Shown in pieces: positions 43,925-52,105 of a DNA stretch of 64,000 nt. This DNA is from Azonexus sp. R2A61 (GTDB taxonomy: Bacteria; Pseudomonadota; Gammaproteobacteria; Burkholderiales; Rhodocyclaceae), in the NCBI RefSeq assembly GCF_021401135.1, contig NZ_JACBFO010000001.1:620001-684000 (forward strand), given 5' to 3'. The notes beneath the pieces are model-generated. The model did not search any database and was not told the origin of the DNA. It saw nothing but the letters and a program-made list of their open reading frames with translations. Every line of letters starts with the position of its first letter. The stretch's first letter is position 1. Both the position numbers and the translations under genes were made by a program.

Positions 43925-44736
43925 CAGTCGGCTCCGAGCAGCTTGCCGAGTTCCGCACCTCGTGCGGCGGCGGCGTGGCAGCCGGCGACGATGCCGGCCT
44001 TGACGCCGCGCTCGTCCATGACCTGCAGCGCGGCGGCCGTGGTGCCGCCCTTGGAGGTGACGCGCTCGCGCAGCGTGGATGCCGGCTCTTCCGAGCGGGC
44101 GGCCAGCGCGGCGGCACCCTGGACGGTCTCGATGGCCAGCTGCCGGGCTTGTTCGGTGCTGAACCCGAGTTCGCTGGCAGCCTGCTGCAGTGCTTCGATG
44201 AACAGGAAGACGTAAGCCGGCCCGCTGCCCGAAATCGCAGTCACGCCATCCATTTTGGCTTCGTCGTCGATCCACACGGTGCTGCCGACGGCGTGCAGCA
44301 CGCTGTCGGCGATGTCGCGGCCGATCGCGTCCACGTCGGGCGCAGCGCACAGGCCGGTGATTCCGGCACCGATCAGGGCCGGCGTGTTCGGCATGCAGCG
44401 CACGATGCGCCGGTGACCGCCCAGCCAGCGGCTCAGCGCGGCGATGTCGAGACCGGCAGCGATGCTGATCACCAGGGCGTTGCCGAGCCGGCCGACGAGC
44501 GGTGCCACGGCTTCCTTCATCTGCTGCGGCTTGACCGCCAGCACCAGCACGTCGGGTGCCGCCGGTGCCTGCGTTGCCGCTTCGTGGCAGATCACGCCGT
44601 AGCTGCCGGCCAGCCGGCCGCGCGCTTCGCTGCCCGGGTCGATGACGTGGATGTCGCTGGCCGCGTAGCCTTGCTTGACCATGCCGCCGATGAGGGCGTT
44701 GGCCATGTTGCCGCCGCCGAGGAACAGAATCTTCAT
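43924..44736 (-). CDS. proC: Pyrroline-5-carboxylate reductase ProC
   Basis: Last step of proline synthesis. The 270-residue enzyme has the NAD(P)-binding start ILFLGGGNMANALIGG, LAVKPQQMKEAV, VRCMPNTPALIGAG, AISGSGPAYVFLFIEAL and the C-terminal RVTSKGGTTAAALQVM signature. ATG at 44736 overlaps the yggS stop. Confidence 0.97.
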   Translation of the reverse strand: MKILFLGGGNMANALIGGMVKQGYAASDIHVIDPGSEARGRLAGSYGVICHEAATQAPAAPDVLVLAVKPQQMKEAVAPLVGRLGNALVISIAAGLDIAALSRWLGGHRRIVRCMPNTPALIGAGITGLCAAPDVDAIGRDIADSVLHAVGSTVWIDDEAKMDGVTAISGSGPAYVFLFIEALQQAASELGFSTEQARQLAIETVQGAAALAARSEEPASTLRERVTSKGGTTAAALQVMDERGVKAGIVAGCHAAAARGAELGKLLGAD

Positions 44737-45425
44737 GTGTAGTCTCTTTCACCAAAAATGGCCGTGCCGACGCGAACGATGGTCGCACCTTCGGCGATGG
44801 CCGCTTCGAGATCGTGGGTCATGCCGATCGACAGGGTATCGAGCGGCAGGCCGGCAGCGCGGATCTGATCGGCCAGTTCGCGCAGGCGGCGGAAGGGAAG
44901 GCGCTGCAGTACGGGGTCGTCAACCGGTTCCGGAATCGCCATCAGACCGCGCAGGCGAAGTCCGGGCAGGTCGGCGACTGCCTGGCACAGGGCCTGGGCT
45001 TCATCCGGCCGGCAACCGCTCTTGCTGGCTTCGCCGGACACGTTGACCTGCACGCAGACGTTGAGTGGCGGCAACCCGGCCGGACGCTGTTCGGACAGGC
45101 GTTCGGCGATTTTCCTGCGGTCGACCGAATGTACCCAGGAAAAATGTTCGGCCACCGCCCGCGTCTTGTTGCTCTGCAACGGACCGATGAAATGCCAGTC
45201 GAGCCTGCGGTCGACCGCCGTGGCCAGCACTTTTTCAACGCCTTCCTGGACGTAGTTCTCGCCGAAGGCCAGTTGCCCGGCGGCGACCGCAGCAAGGACA
45301 TCGTCCAGCGGCTTGGTCTTGCTCACCGCCAGCAGCGTCACCGAATCCGGCGAGCGGCCGGCGGCCCGCGCTGCTTGGGCGATCCGGGCGCGAACAGCTT
45401 GCAGGTTGGCGGCGATTGCGCTCAT
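44733..45425 (-). CDS. yggS: YggS-family PLP homeostasis protein
   Basis: A 230-residue alanine-racemase-fold PLP-binding protein involved in vitamin B6 balance. It shows [32 protein letters not shown] (PLP-Lys in AVSKTKP), WHFIGPLQSNKT, GLMAIPEP and LSIGMTHDLEAAIAEGATIVRVG. First gene of its operon, divergent from pilT across 58 bases. Two copies of the repeat (45117-45125 half, 45207-45218 full) lie in frame as SVDRR and AVDRR. Confidence 0.96.
   Translation of the reverse strand: MSAIAANLQAVRARIAQAARAAGRSPDSVTLLAVSKTKPLDDVLAAVAAGQLAFGENYVQEGVEKVLATAVDRRLDWHFIGPLQSNKTRAVAEHFSWVHSVDRRKIAERLSEQRPAGLPPLNVCVQVNVSGEASKSGCRPDEAQALCQAVADLPGLRLRGLMAIPEPVDDPVLQRLPFRRLRELADQIRAAGLPLDTLSIGMTHDLEAAIAEGATIVRVGTAIFGERDYT
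45207..45218. repeat. GCGGTCGACCGC palindrome within yggS
   Basis: A full 12-base copy, read on the minus strand as part of ATAVDRRLDWHF, just ahead of the conserved WHFIG motif. A half copy lies 80 bases away at 45117-45125. Confidence 0.9.
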
Positions 45426-45454
45426 AATTCAGCGGGCATTTTTTCAAACAACCC

Positions 45455-45462
45455 AGTATACA
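45455..45462. promoter_or_regulatory. Symmetric -10 element shared by pilT and yggS
   Basis: AGTATACA contains the palindrome GTATAC and reads as TATACA towards pilT (ATG 22 bases on) and as TATACT towards yggS (ATG about 30 bases on). The whole intergenic gap is only 58 bases. No firm -35 box is seen on either side. Confidence 0.4.
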
Positions 45463-45483
45463 CGGGCTCCGGGAACGAACCGC

Positions 45484-46527
45484 ATGGACATCACCGAACT
45501 GCTGGCCTTCAGCGTCAAGAACAAGGCTTCCGACCTTCACCTTTCCGCTGGCCTGCCACCGATGATCCGGGTGCACGGCGACGTCCGGCGGATCAATCTG
45601 CCGCCGATGGAGCACAAGGACGTGCACGGCATGGTGTACGACATCATGAACGACGGCCAGCGCAAGGTCTTCGAAGAGACGCTGGAGTGCGACTTCTCGT
45701 TCGAGATTCCCAACCTGGCGCGTTTCCGGGTCAATGCCTACAACCAGAACCGCGGTGCCGGCGCCGTCTTCCGGACGATTCCGACCAAGGTGCTGACGCT
45801 GGAAGAGTTGAACTGCCCGAAAATCTTCCGCGAGATTTCCGAATATCCGCGCGGTATCGTGCTGGTGACCGGCCCGACCGGCTCCGGCAAGTCGACGACG
45901 CTGGCGGCGATGGTCAACCACGTCAACGAAAACGACTACGGCCACATCCTGACCGTCGAGGACCCGATTGAATTCGTCCACGAGTCGAAGAAGTGCCTGA
46001 TCAACCAGCGCGAGGTCGGCCCGCATACGCTGTCCTTCTCGAACGCACTGCGCGCCGCGCTGCGCGAGGATCCGGACGTCATCCTGGTCGGCGAATTGCG
46101 CGACCTGGAAACCATCCGCCTGGCGCTGACCGCAGCCGAGACCGGCCACCTGGTGTTCGGCACGCTGCACACCTCGTCGGCGGCCAAGACCATCGACCGT
46201 ATCGTCGACGTGTTTCCGGCTGCCGAAAAGGACATGGTCCGCGCGATGCTGTCCGAATCGCTGCGCGCGGTGATCTCGCAGACGCTGCTCAAGACCAAGG
46301 ACGGTCAGGGCCGTGTCGCGGCGCACGAGATCATGATCGGCACGCCGGCCATCCGCAACCTGATCCGCGAGAACAAGGTCGCCCAGATGTACTCGGCGAT
46401 CCAGACCGGCCAGTCAGCGGGCATGCAGACGCTCGACCAGTGTCTGATCGACCTGGTTCGTCGCAACGTCATTTCGAGCAACGAGGCACGCCTGCGCGCC
46501 GCCAACAAGGACGCCTTCCCGGCCTGA
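45484..46527 (+). CDS. pilT: Type IV pilus retraction ATPase PilT
   Basis: A 347-residue hexameric ATPase that depolymerises pili for twitching. It shows ASDLHLSAGLPPMIRVHGD, Walker A GPTGSGKSTTLAAM (about residues 131-144), Asp box LTVEDPIEFVHESKKCLINQREVG, Walker B VILVGELRDLETI, His box FGTLHTSSA and the AIRNLIRENKV (PilT-specific) motif. I chose the ATG at 45484 because the upstream frame overlaps yggS. Paired with pilU, as is usual. Confidence 0.97.
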   Translation: MDITELLAFSVKNKASDLHLSAGLPPMIRVHGDVRRINLPPMEHKDVHGMVYDIMNDGQRKVFEETLECDFSFEIPNLARFRVNAYNQNRGAGAVFRTIPTKVLTLEELNCPKIFREISEYPRGIVLVTGPTGSGKSTTLAAMVNHVNENDYGHILTVEDPIEFVHESKKCLINQREVGPHTLSFSNALRAALREDPDVILVGELRDLETIRLALTAAETGHLVFGTLHTSSAAKTIDRIVDVFPAAEKDMVRAMLSESLRAVISQTLLKTKDGQGRVAAHEIMIGTPAIRNLIRENKVAQMYSAIQTGQSAGMQTLDQCLIDLVRRNVISSNEARLRAANKDAFPA

Positions 46528-46555
46528 GCGGCCGCGGCGTCAGCAAGGGGAAACC

Positions 46556-47692
46556 ATGGAACGCGATCAGGCCATGAAATTCATGCACGACCTGCTGCGC
46601 CTGATGGCGCAGAAGCGAGGGTCGGACCTGTTCATCACTGCCGGCTTTCCGCCGGCGATCAAGATCGACGGCAAGGTGACGCCGGTCTCCAACCAGGTGT
46701 TGACCGCCCAGCACACCGCCGAACTGGCACGGTCGATCATGAACGATCGCCAGGCCGCCGAATTCGAAGCTTCGCGCGAGTGCAACTTCGCCATCTCGCC
46801 GACCGGCATCGGCCGTTTCCGGGTCAATGCGCTGGTCCAGCAGGGGCGCGTCGCGGTGGTCTGCCGGACGATCAACATGAGCATCCCGACCCTCGACGAT
46901 CTCGGCCTGCCGGCGGTGGTCAAGGACCTGGCGATGACCAAGCGCGGCCTGATCATCTTCGTCGGCGGCACCGGCACCGGCAAGACCACCTCGCTGGCGG
47001 CGCTGGTCGATTACCGCAACGAGAACAGCTACGGCCACATCATCACGATCGAGGACCCGATCGAATACGTGCACGAGCACAAGAACTGCATCGTCACCCA
47101 GCGCGAGGTCGGCGTCGACACCGACGACTGGGCGCCGGCGCTGAAGAACACGCTGCGTCAGGCACCGGACGTCATCCTGATGGGCGAAATCCGCGACCGC
47201 GATACCATGGACTACGCCATCGCCTTCGCCGAGACCGGCCACCTGGCGCTGGCGACGCTGCACGCCAACAGCACCAACCAGGCGATCGACCGGATCATCA
47301 ATTTCTTCCCGGAAGAGCGCCGCCAGCAGTTGCTGATGGACCTGTCGCTGAACGTCCGGGCGATGGTCTCGCAACGCCTGCTGCCGAAGAAGGACGGCAA
47401 GGGCCGGGTTGCCGCGGTCGAGGTGATGCTCAACTCACCGTTGATTTCCGACCTGATCTTCAAGGGCGAGGTGCACGAGATCAAGGAAATCATGAAGAAA
47501 TCGCGCGAACTGGGCATGCAGACCTTCGACCAGTCGTTGTTCGATCTCTACGAAGCCGGCAAGATCACCTACGAGGATGCCTTGCGCAACGCCGATTCGC
47601 TGAACGACCTGCGCCTGCAGATCAAGCTGCACGGCAAGGAAGCCAAGGACCGGGATCTCGCTGCCGGCATCGGCCATCTCGATATTGTCTGA
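46556..47692 (+). CDS. pilU: PilT-like ATPase PilU
   Basis: A 378-residue PilT paralogue that assists retraction. It shows KRGSDLFITAGFPPAIKIDGKV, Walker A GGTGTGKTTSLAAL (about residues 139-152), TIEDPIEYVHEHKNCIVTQREVG, VILMGEIRDRDTM, LATLHANSTNQAIDRIINFFPEERR, and the longer C-terminal tail of PilU. AAGGGGAAACC precedes the ATG. It follows pilT by 28 bases. Confidence 0.96.
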   Translation: MERDQAMKFMHDLLRLMAQKRGSDLFITAGFPPAIKIDGKVTPVSNQVLTAQHTAELARSIMNDRQAAEFEASRECNFAISPTGIGRFRVNALVQQGRVAVVCRTINMSIPTLDDLGLPAVVKDLAMTKRGLIIFVGGTGTGKTTSLAALVDYRNENSYGHIITIEDPIEYVHEHKNCIVTQREVGVDTDDWAPALKNTLRQAPDVILMGEIRDRDTMDYAIAFAETGHLALATLHANSTNQAIDRIINFFPEERRQQLLMDLSLNVRAMVSQRLLPKKDGKGRVAAVEVMLNSPLISDLIFKGEVHEIKEIMKKSRELGMQTFDQSLFDLYEAGKITYEDALRNADSLNDLRLQIKLHGKEAKDRDLAAGIGHLDIV

Positions 47693-47705
47693 GCGGAGGT
47701 CTTTC

Positions 47706-48404
47706 ATGCGGCGTTACCGGTTTTCCCTTCAAGCAAGCATTTTTTCCGTTTTTCTGGCGTTGACCGCAGCAAGCGTCCAGGCCGCCGGTCTCGATGCCAT
47801 TTCCAGCGGCGACGCCAGTGCGGGCGTCAAGGAAGCGCTCGCCAAGGGCGCCGATTTCGCCGTCGCCTCGCTGGGCAAGAGCGATGGTTTCCTCGGCAAC
47901 GACAAGGTCAAGATTCCGCTGCCCGGCTACCTGCAGAAGGCCGAATCGGCCCTGCGCATGTTCGGCATGGGCAAGCAGGCCGATCAATTGGTCGAAACGA
48001 TGAACCGGGCTGCCGAGAACGCCGTCGCCGAAGCCAAGCCGGTCCTGTCCGATGCCATCAAGCGCATGACGGTTCAGGATGCCAAGGCCATCCTGACCGG
48101 CGGCGACGATAGCGTGACCCAGTATTTCCGCCGTACGACCAGCGATCAACTGGCCGCCCGCTTCATGCCCATCGTCAAGAAGCAGACCGGCAAGCTGCAG
48201 CTGGCCGACCAGTACAACGCTTTCGCCGGCAAGGCGGCCAGTGCGGGCCTGGTCGACAAGAAGGATGCCGATCTCGACAGCTATGTCACGCAGAAGGCGA
48301 TGGACGGCCTGTTCCTGATGATCGCCGAGGAAGAGAAGAAGCTGCGCGCGAATCCGGTGGCAGCCGGGAGTGCCGTGCTGAAGAAGGTGTTCGGCGCACT
48401 GTAA
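47706..48404 (+). CDS. DUF4197-family exported protein
   Basis: A 232-residue predicted periplasmic protein. A signal peptide (FSLQASIFSVFLALTAASVQA) ends near residue 26. The mature part is all-helical: GLDAISSGDASAGVKEAL, KIPLPGYLQKAESALR, MTVQDAKAILTGGDDSVTQYFR, and DADLDSYVTQKAMDGLFLMIAEEEKKLR, which match the DUF4197 family of unknown function. I prefer the ATG at 47706, which follows GGAGG, over a TTG upstream. It lies 13 bases after pilU and may share its transcript. Confidence 0.88.
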   Translation: MRRYRFSLQASIFSVFLALTAASVQAAGLDAISSGDASAGVKEALAKGADFAVASLGKSDGFLGNDKVKIPLPGYLQKAESALRMFGMGKQADQLVETMNRAAENAVAEAKPVLSDAIKRMTVQDAKAILTGGDDSVTQYFRRTTSDQLAARFMPIVKKQTGKLQLADQYNAFAGKAASAGLVDKKDADLDSYVTQKAMDGLFLMIAEEEKKLRANPVAAGSAVLKKVFGAL

Positions 48405-48462
48405 GGCGCTGATTCAAGTTTGTCGGGCCACCGGCCGTTAATCCCGGTAAAGGAGCCTGGCC

Positions 48463-48777
48463 ATGAAGTTGTCCCGTCTCGAAGGCAAGACCACCGCCTA
48501 CTCCCGCGATGCGATGGAGCGGGCGGCGCATGCCGGCGATCAGGCGGTACGGCGGGTCGAGGCGATGGAAGGCATGGCCGGCGACCGCGAGCGCAGCGTA
48601 CGCCAGGAGGTCGATCTGATCGAGCCCGGGGCGATCGGCCCTTTCGACGGTGCCGGACATGTGCTCGACGAGGCTCGCGCCGTGGCCGGACAACTGGCCG
48701 AACTCGATGACATGCAACAGCTGATCGATACCCAGGCGATGGGCCACTGGCGCCCGGGTGTGGACGACGAGGCCTGA
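48463..48777 (+). CDS. Hypothetical 104-residue protein
   Basis: Begins MKLSRLEGKTTAYSRDAMER behind a good AAAGGAG. It is hydrophilic, mainly helical, rich in Ala, Glu, Asp and Arg, with no Cys, signal peptide or membrane segment. The middle is acidic (VDLIEPGAIGPFDGAGHVLDEA). I do not recognise a family. Normal codon use and a clear ribosome-binding site argue it is real. It lies between the DUF4197 gene and rep, with a separate promoter-like TAAAAT for rep after it. Confidence 0.65.
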   Translation: MKLSRLEGKTTAYSRDAMERAAHAGDQAVRRVEAMEGMAGDRERSVRQEVDLIEPGAIGPFDGAGHVLDEARAVAGQLAELDDMQQLIDTQAMGHWRPGVDDEA

Positions 48778-48795
48778 ACTCGCCGGCCGGCGGGT

Positions 48796-48801
48796 TAAAA
48801 T
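48796..48801 (+). promoter_or_regulatory. Putative -10 element (TAAAAT) for rep
   Basis: GTTAAAATGCGCGG lies 40 bases before the rep start codon. It shows the recurrent -10 plus GCGCG form. No clear -35 is seen. Confidence 0.4.
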
Positions 48802-48840
48802 GCGCGGCCCTTTTCGACGTTTTCGGGTTCGCCCTTTCCG

Positions 48841-50826
48841 ATGTCCGGTCTCAATCCCCAGCAACGCGAAGCGATCTACTATCTTGACGGCCCCCTGCTC
48901 GTGCTCGCCGGCGCCGGCTCGGGCAAGACCCGGGTGATCACGCAGAAGATCGCCTACCTGGTTCAGGATTGCGGTTTTCAGCCGCGCAACATTGCCGCCA
49001 TCACCTTCACCAACAAGGCGGCCAGGGAAATGCACGAGCGCGTCGGCAAACTGCTGTCGGCATCGGTGGCCAACGAACTGCAGATCTCGACCTTCCACTC
49101 GCTCGGCGTGCGCATCCTGCGTGAGGAAGCCAAGGCGCTCGGCTACAAGCCGCGTTTCTCGATCTTCGATTCGGCGGATTGTGCCGGCATCATCGGCGAT
49201 TGTGCGAAGACCGTGGACAAGGCGACGCTGCGCCGCCTGCAGTCGATCATTTCGAACTGGAAGAATGCGCTGGTGACGCCGGAGGCGGCCCGTCACCTCG
49301 CGACAAACGAGCACGAGGCGCTCGCCGCCGGCGCCTATCTGAGCTACGAGGCGACCTTGAAGGCCTATCAGGCGGTCGATTTCGACGACCTGATCGGTCT
49401 GCCGGTCAGACTGTTCAGCGAGCATCCGCAGATCGCCGAGAAGTGGCAGAACCGCTTGCGCTACCTGCTGGTCGACGAATACCAGGACACCAACGCCTGC
49501 CAGTACCAACTGCTCAAATTGCTGACCGGCGTCCGTGCGCAGTTCACCGCGGTGGGCGACGACGACCAGGCGATCTACGGCTGGCGCGGCGCCGACATCG
49601 ACAACCTGAAGAAGCTGCCGGCCGAATTTCCCGGTCTGAAGGTGATCAAACTCGAGCAGAATTACCGGTCGACCGTGCGTATCCTCAAGGCCGCCAACAA
49701 CGTCATCGCGCACAACGAAAAACTGTTCGACAAGACCCTGTGGTCCGAGCTGGGCCATGGCGATCCGGTGCATGTCACCGCCTGCCGCGACAACGAGAGC
49801 GAGGCCGAAAGCGTGGTCATGAAGCTGCAGGCGCATCGCTTCGAGCATCGCGGCAAGTTCCGCGACTACGCCATCCTCTACCGCTCGAACCATCAGGCGC
49901 GCCTGCTCGAAACGCAATTGCGCAACCAGAAGATTCCCTACCTGTTGTCCGGCGGCCAGTCCTTCTTCGACAAGGCCGAGATCAAGGACATCACCAGCTA
50001 CCTGCGCCTGCTGGCCAACGAGGACGACGACCCCGCCTTCATTCGTGCGGCGACCACGCCCAAGCGCGGTATCGGTGCGGCGACGCTGCAGGTGCTCGGC
50101 CAGTATGCCGGCGAGCGTCATGTCTCGCTGTTCCACGCCGCCTTCGAAGAGGGGTTCGCCCATCGCGTGCAAGCCCGACAACAGGAACCGTTGCTCGAAT
50201 TCTGCGAATTCATCAACCGCATGCAGCACCGGGCCGGCCGCGAACCGGCCCAACAGGTGCTGCCCGACCTGCTCAAGGCGATCGATTACGAGACTTACCT
50301 GTACGATGCCGAAGAGCAGCGCACGGCCCAGAACCGCTGGGCCAACGTCTGCGAATTCGCCGAATGGATCAACAAGAAAGGCGAAGAGGACGGCAAGACC
50401 TTGGTTGACATGGTCCAGAGCATTGCCCTGATCAACATGCTGGAGAAGCAGAACGGCGAGGAAATCGATGCCGTCCAGCTGTCGACCCTGCATGCCTCGA
50501 AGGGACTGGAGTACAAACATGTCTTCCTGGTCGGCGTCGAGGAAGGCATCCTGCCCCATCGTGAATCGCTCGATCCGGCCAAGTTGCAGGAAGAGCGGCG
50601 CTTGATGTACGTCGGCATCACCCGCGCCCAGCGCTCGCTGCATATCAGCTGGTGCGAGAAGCGCAAGCAGGCGCGCGAGCTGATTCCCTGCGAAGCTTCG
50701 CGCTTCATCGCCGAAATGGGCGAAGATATCCGCCACACCGGCGGCAAGCAGGCGGCGCCGCCGGACAAGGCAACCGGCAGCGCCCGGCTCGATGCCATGA
50801 AGGCGATGCTGGCCGGCAAGCGCTGA
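48841..50826 (+). CDS. rep: ATP-dependent DNA helicase Rep
   Basis: A 661-residue superfamily 1A helicase acting 3'-5' at stalled replication forks. The motifs are: Q-motif LNPQQREAI, Walker A VLAGAGSGKTRVI, motif Ia ITFTNKAAREM, II VDEYQDTNACQYQL, III VGDDDQAIYGWRGAD, IV KLEQNYRST, V STLHASKGLEY, VI RRLMYVGITRAQ. Length and the QLLKLLTGVRAQFTAVGDDDQ pattern fit Rep better than UvrD (about 720). Convergent with the cytochrome gene. Confidence 0.92.
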   Translation: MSGLNPQQREAIYYLDGPLLVLAGAGSGKTRVITQKIAYLVQDCGFQPRNIAAITFTNKAAREMHERVGKLLSASVANELQISTFHSLGVRILREEAKALGYKPRFSIFDSADCAGIIGDCAKTVDKATLRRLQSIISNWKNALVTPEAARHLATNEHEALAAGAYLSYEATLKAYQAVDFDDLIGLPVRLFSEHPQIAEKWQNRLRYLLVDEYQDTNACQYQLLKLLTGVRAQFTAVGDDDQAIYGWRGADIDNLKKLPAEFPGLKVIKLEQNYRSTVRILKAANNVIAHNEKLFDKTLWSELGHGDPVHVTACRDNESEAESVVMKLQAHRFEHRGKFRDYAILYRSNHQARLLETQLRNQKIPYLLSGGQSFFDKAEIKDITSYLRLLANEDDDPAFIRAATTPKRGIGAATLQVLGQYAGERHVSLFHAAFEEGFAHRVQARQQEPLLEFCEFINRMQHRAGREPAQQVLPDLLKAIDYETYLYDAEEQRTAQNRWANVCEFAEWINKKGEEDGKTLVDMVQSIALINMLEKQNGEEIDAVQLSTLHASKGLEYKHVFLVGVEEGILPHRESLDPAKLQEERRLMYVGITRAQRSLHISWCEKRKQARELIPCEASRFIAEMGEDIRHTGGKQAAPPDKATGSARLDAMKAMLAGKR

Positions 50827-50840
50827 AAAATCGTTTATTC

Positions 50841-50856
50841 CTGCGGTCGACCGCAG
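50841..50856. repeat. CTGCGGTCGACCGCAG palindrome after rep
   Basis: A perfect 16-bp palindrome with the full GCGGTCGACCGC core, 14 bases after the rep stop codon and upstream of the intrinsic terminator at 50888-50914. It is intergenic between convergent genes. Confidence 0.92.
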
Positions 50857-50887
50857 AAAGACGGGAAAAACCCGGGGCGGGAAAAAC

Positions 50888-50914
50888 AAAAGGGAGGCCG
50901 CAGCCTCCCTTTTT
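50888..50914. terminator. Bidirectional rho-independent terminator between rep and the cytochrome gene
   Basis: An 11-bp stem AAAAGGGAGGC/GCCTCCCTTTT with a CGCA loop, with T runs on both strands. It serves rep on the plus strand and the cytochrome gene on the minus strand (18 bases after its stop). Confidence 0.95.
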
Positions 50915-50932
50915 GTTGCAAGCGTCGGGCGC

Positions 50933-51373
50933 TTACTTGACCTTGCTCATCACGTATTCGACGGCGTTCTTCACTTCCTCGTCGGACAGCGAGGCACCAC
51001 CCTTCGGCGGCATCGCGTTCTTGCCGTTGGTGACGCTCTTGATCAGGGCGGCTTCGCCTTGTGCGATGCGCGGGGCCCAGGCAGCCTTGTCGTCGATCTT
51101 CGGCGCGCCGGCGGCACCGGTGTTGTGGCAGGCACCGCAAACGGTGTTGTAAATCGTCGGGCCATCCTTCGGGCCGCTGTCGGCGGCTGCGGCGTCGGCC
51201 TTGGCCAGCGCAAAGCCGGCAACCGGCTGGATGCGGGATTCGGCATCGTCGGCGGCGCTACCGGCGGCCGGCGAGAAGGACTTGTTGGTCAGCGGATAGA
51301 TGATGGCAATCAGGACGATCGCGATCACGATCGTCACCCACATGATGCGCTTGGAGGAGTGTTGCTCGGCCAT
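50933..51373 (-). CDS. Membrane-anchored c5-type cytochrome c
   Basis: A 146-residue single-heme cytochrome. It has one N-terminal uncleaved-looking membrane helix (IMWVTIVIAIVLIAIIYPL, residues 10-28), an Ala-rich linker, heme motif CGACH (residues 79-83) and axial Met121 in AMPPKGG, followed by the VEYVMSKVK helix. The form CGACHNTGAAGAPKI is typical of cytochrome c5/c4-like electron carriers of betaproteobacteria, probably feeding a terminal oxidase or other periplasmic reductase. Its own TATAAT promoter lies 37 bases upstream. Confidence 0.93.
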   Translation of the reverse strand: MAEQHSSKRIMWVTIVIAIVLIAIIYPLTNKSFSPAAGSAADDAESRIQPVAGFALAKADAAAADSGPKDGPTIYNTVCGACHNTGAAGAPKIDDKAAWAPRIAQGEAALIKSVTNGKNAMPPKGGASLSDEEVKNAVEYVMSKVK

Positions 51374-51409
51374 GCTGGAGACCCCGTTGCAAATAAATTA
51401 AAGTTCGCG

Positions 51410-51415
51410 ATTATA
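51410..51415 (-). promoter_or_regulatory. -10 element (TATAAT) of the cytochrome c gene
   Basis: The minus strand reads TTGCGC, 18 bases, TATAATCGCG. The weak -35 begins directly after the U-tract of the small-RNA-like terminator, so the two units are packed end to end. Confidence 0.55.
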
Positions 51416-51437
51416 CGGCGCGTTCGTTGCACTGCGC

Positions 51438-51516
51438 AAAAAAAACCCCGCCAGCGGCGGGGTTGAAATTTCTCGAATGGGGGAGATTCGAGAGGAGGGG
51501 TTCAATGAGACGATTG
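51438..51516 (-). ncRNA. Candidate trans-acting small RNA
   Basis: On the minus strand, in order: an unpaired CCCCTCCT (51500-51493), a 7-bp hairpin CTCGAAT/ATTCGAG with loop CTCCCCC (51492-51472), a short AU-rich linker, and a 7-bp intrinsic terminator CCCCGCC/GGCGGGG (51462-51446) ending in eight T (51445-51438). The two C-rich exposed stretches could pair with Shine-Dalgarno sequences, a design known from Hfq-dependent sRNAs. No minus-strand gene lies directly upstream to need this terminator. The 5' end is uncertain; a weak -10 (TACACT at 51523-51518) would give an RNA of about 75-80 nt. Confidence 0.55.
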
Positions 51517-51592
51517 CAGTGTATGTCGTCGGACACGCCGGGTCTGTCGCTGTTTGATGCAGGTTCTGTAACCAATTGTTCCCGGAGAGGAT

Positions 51593-52102
51593 ATGACCAT
51601 GGAAAACTCGATCGAAGCGCTCGCCGTCCGTCTGGGCGAAGTCCTGTCGGCACACGGCGCCAGCCTGGCGACGGCTGAATCCTGCACCGGCGGCTGGGTG
51701 GCTCAGGCGGTGACGTCGGTGGCCGGCAGTTCGGCCTGGTTCGATCGCGGCTTCGTGACCTATTCGAACGCTGCCAAGCAGGAGATGCTGGACGTCAGCG
51801 ATCTGACGCTGGCACGCCACGGCGCGGTTTCCGAGGCGACGGCGCGGGCGATGGCCCTGGGGGCGCTGGCGCACAGCCGGGCCGACTGGGCAGTGGCGAT
51901 CACCGGCGTTGCCGGTCCCGGCGGCGGAACGCCGGAGAAACCCGTGGGCCTGGTGTGTTTTGCCTGGGCCGGCCGGGAGGCCGGTTGCGAGGCGCAGGTC
52001 TGCCGGTTCGACGGCGATCGTGAAAGCGTGCGTGAACAGTCGGTCAGGCAGGCCTTGCGCGGACTGATCGAGCGGATCGAAGCCGCCCGCCTCGTCGCCT
52101 GA
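51593..52102 (+). CDS. pncC: Nicotinamide-nucleotide amidohydrolase PncC (CinA C-terminal family)
   Basis: A 169-residue enzyme that deamidates NMN in pyridine-nucleotide recycling. It has LGEVLSAHGASLATAESCTGGWVAQAVTSVAGSSAWFDRGFVTYSN (catalytic Ser in ESCTGG, residues about 29-34) and ITGVAGPGGGTPEKPVGLVCFAW. It is the stand-alone domain without the CinA N-terminal part, as in E. coli YgaD. The ATG at 51593 or a second at 51599 could be used; GGAGAGG fits both. It faces the DUF302 gene convergently with 3 bases between stop codons. Confidence 0.94.
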   Translation: MTMENSIEALAVRLGEVLSAHGASLATAESCTGGWVAQAVTSVAGSSAWFDRGFVTYSNAAKQEMLDVSDLTLARHGAVSEATARAMALGALAHSRADWAVAITGVAGPGGGTPEKPVGLVCFAWAGREAGCEAQVCRFDGDRESVREQSVRQALRGLIERIEAARLVA

Positions 52103-52105
52103 GCC

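Noticed and set aside
51505-51678. Small plus-strand reading frame behind AGGAGGGG that could be a pncC leader peptide
   Set aside because: It has a good Shine-Dalgarno but an Arg/Ser-rich translation, overlaps pncC out of frame, and the same AGGAGGGG is better explained as the complement of the C-rich part of the minus-strand small RNA. Not fully excluded.
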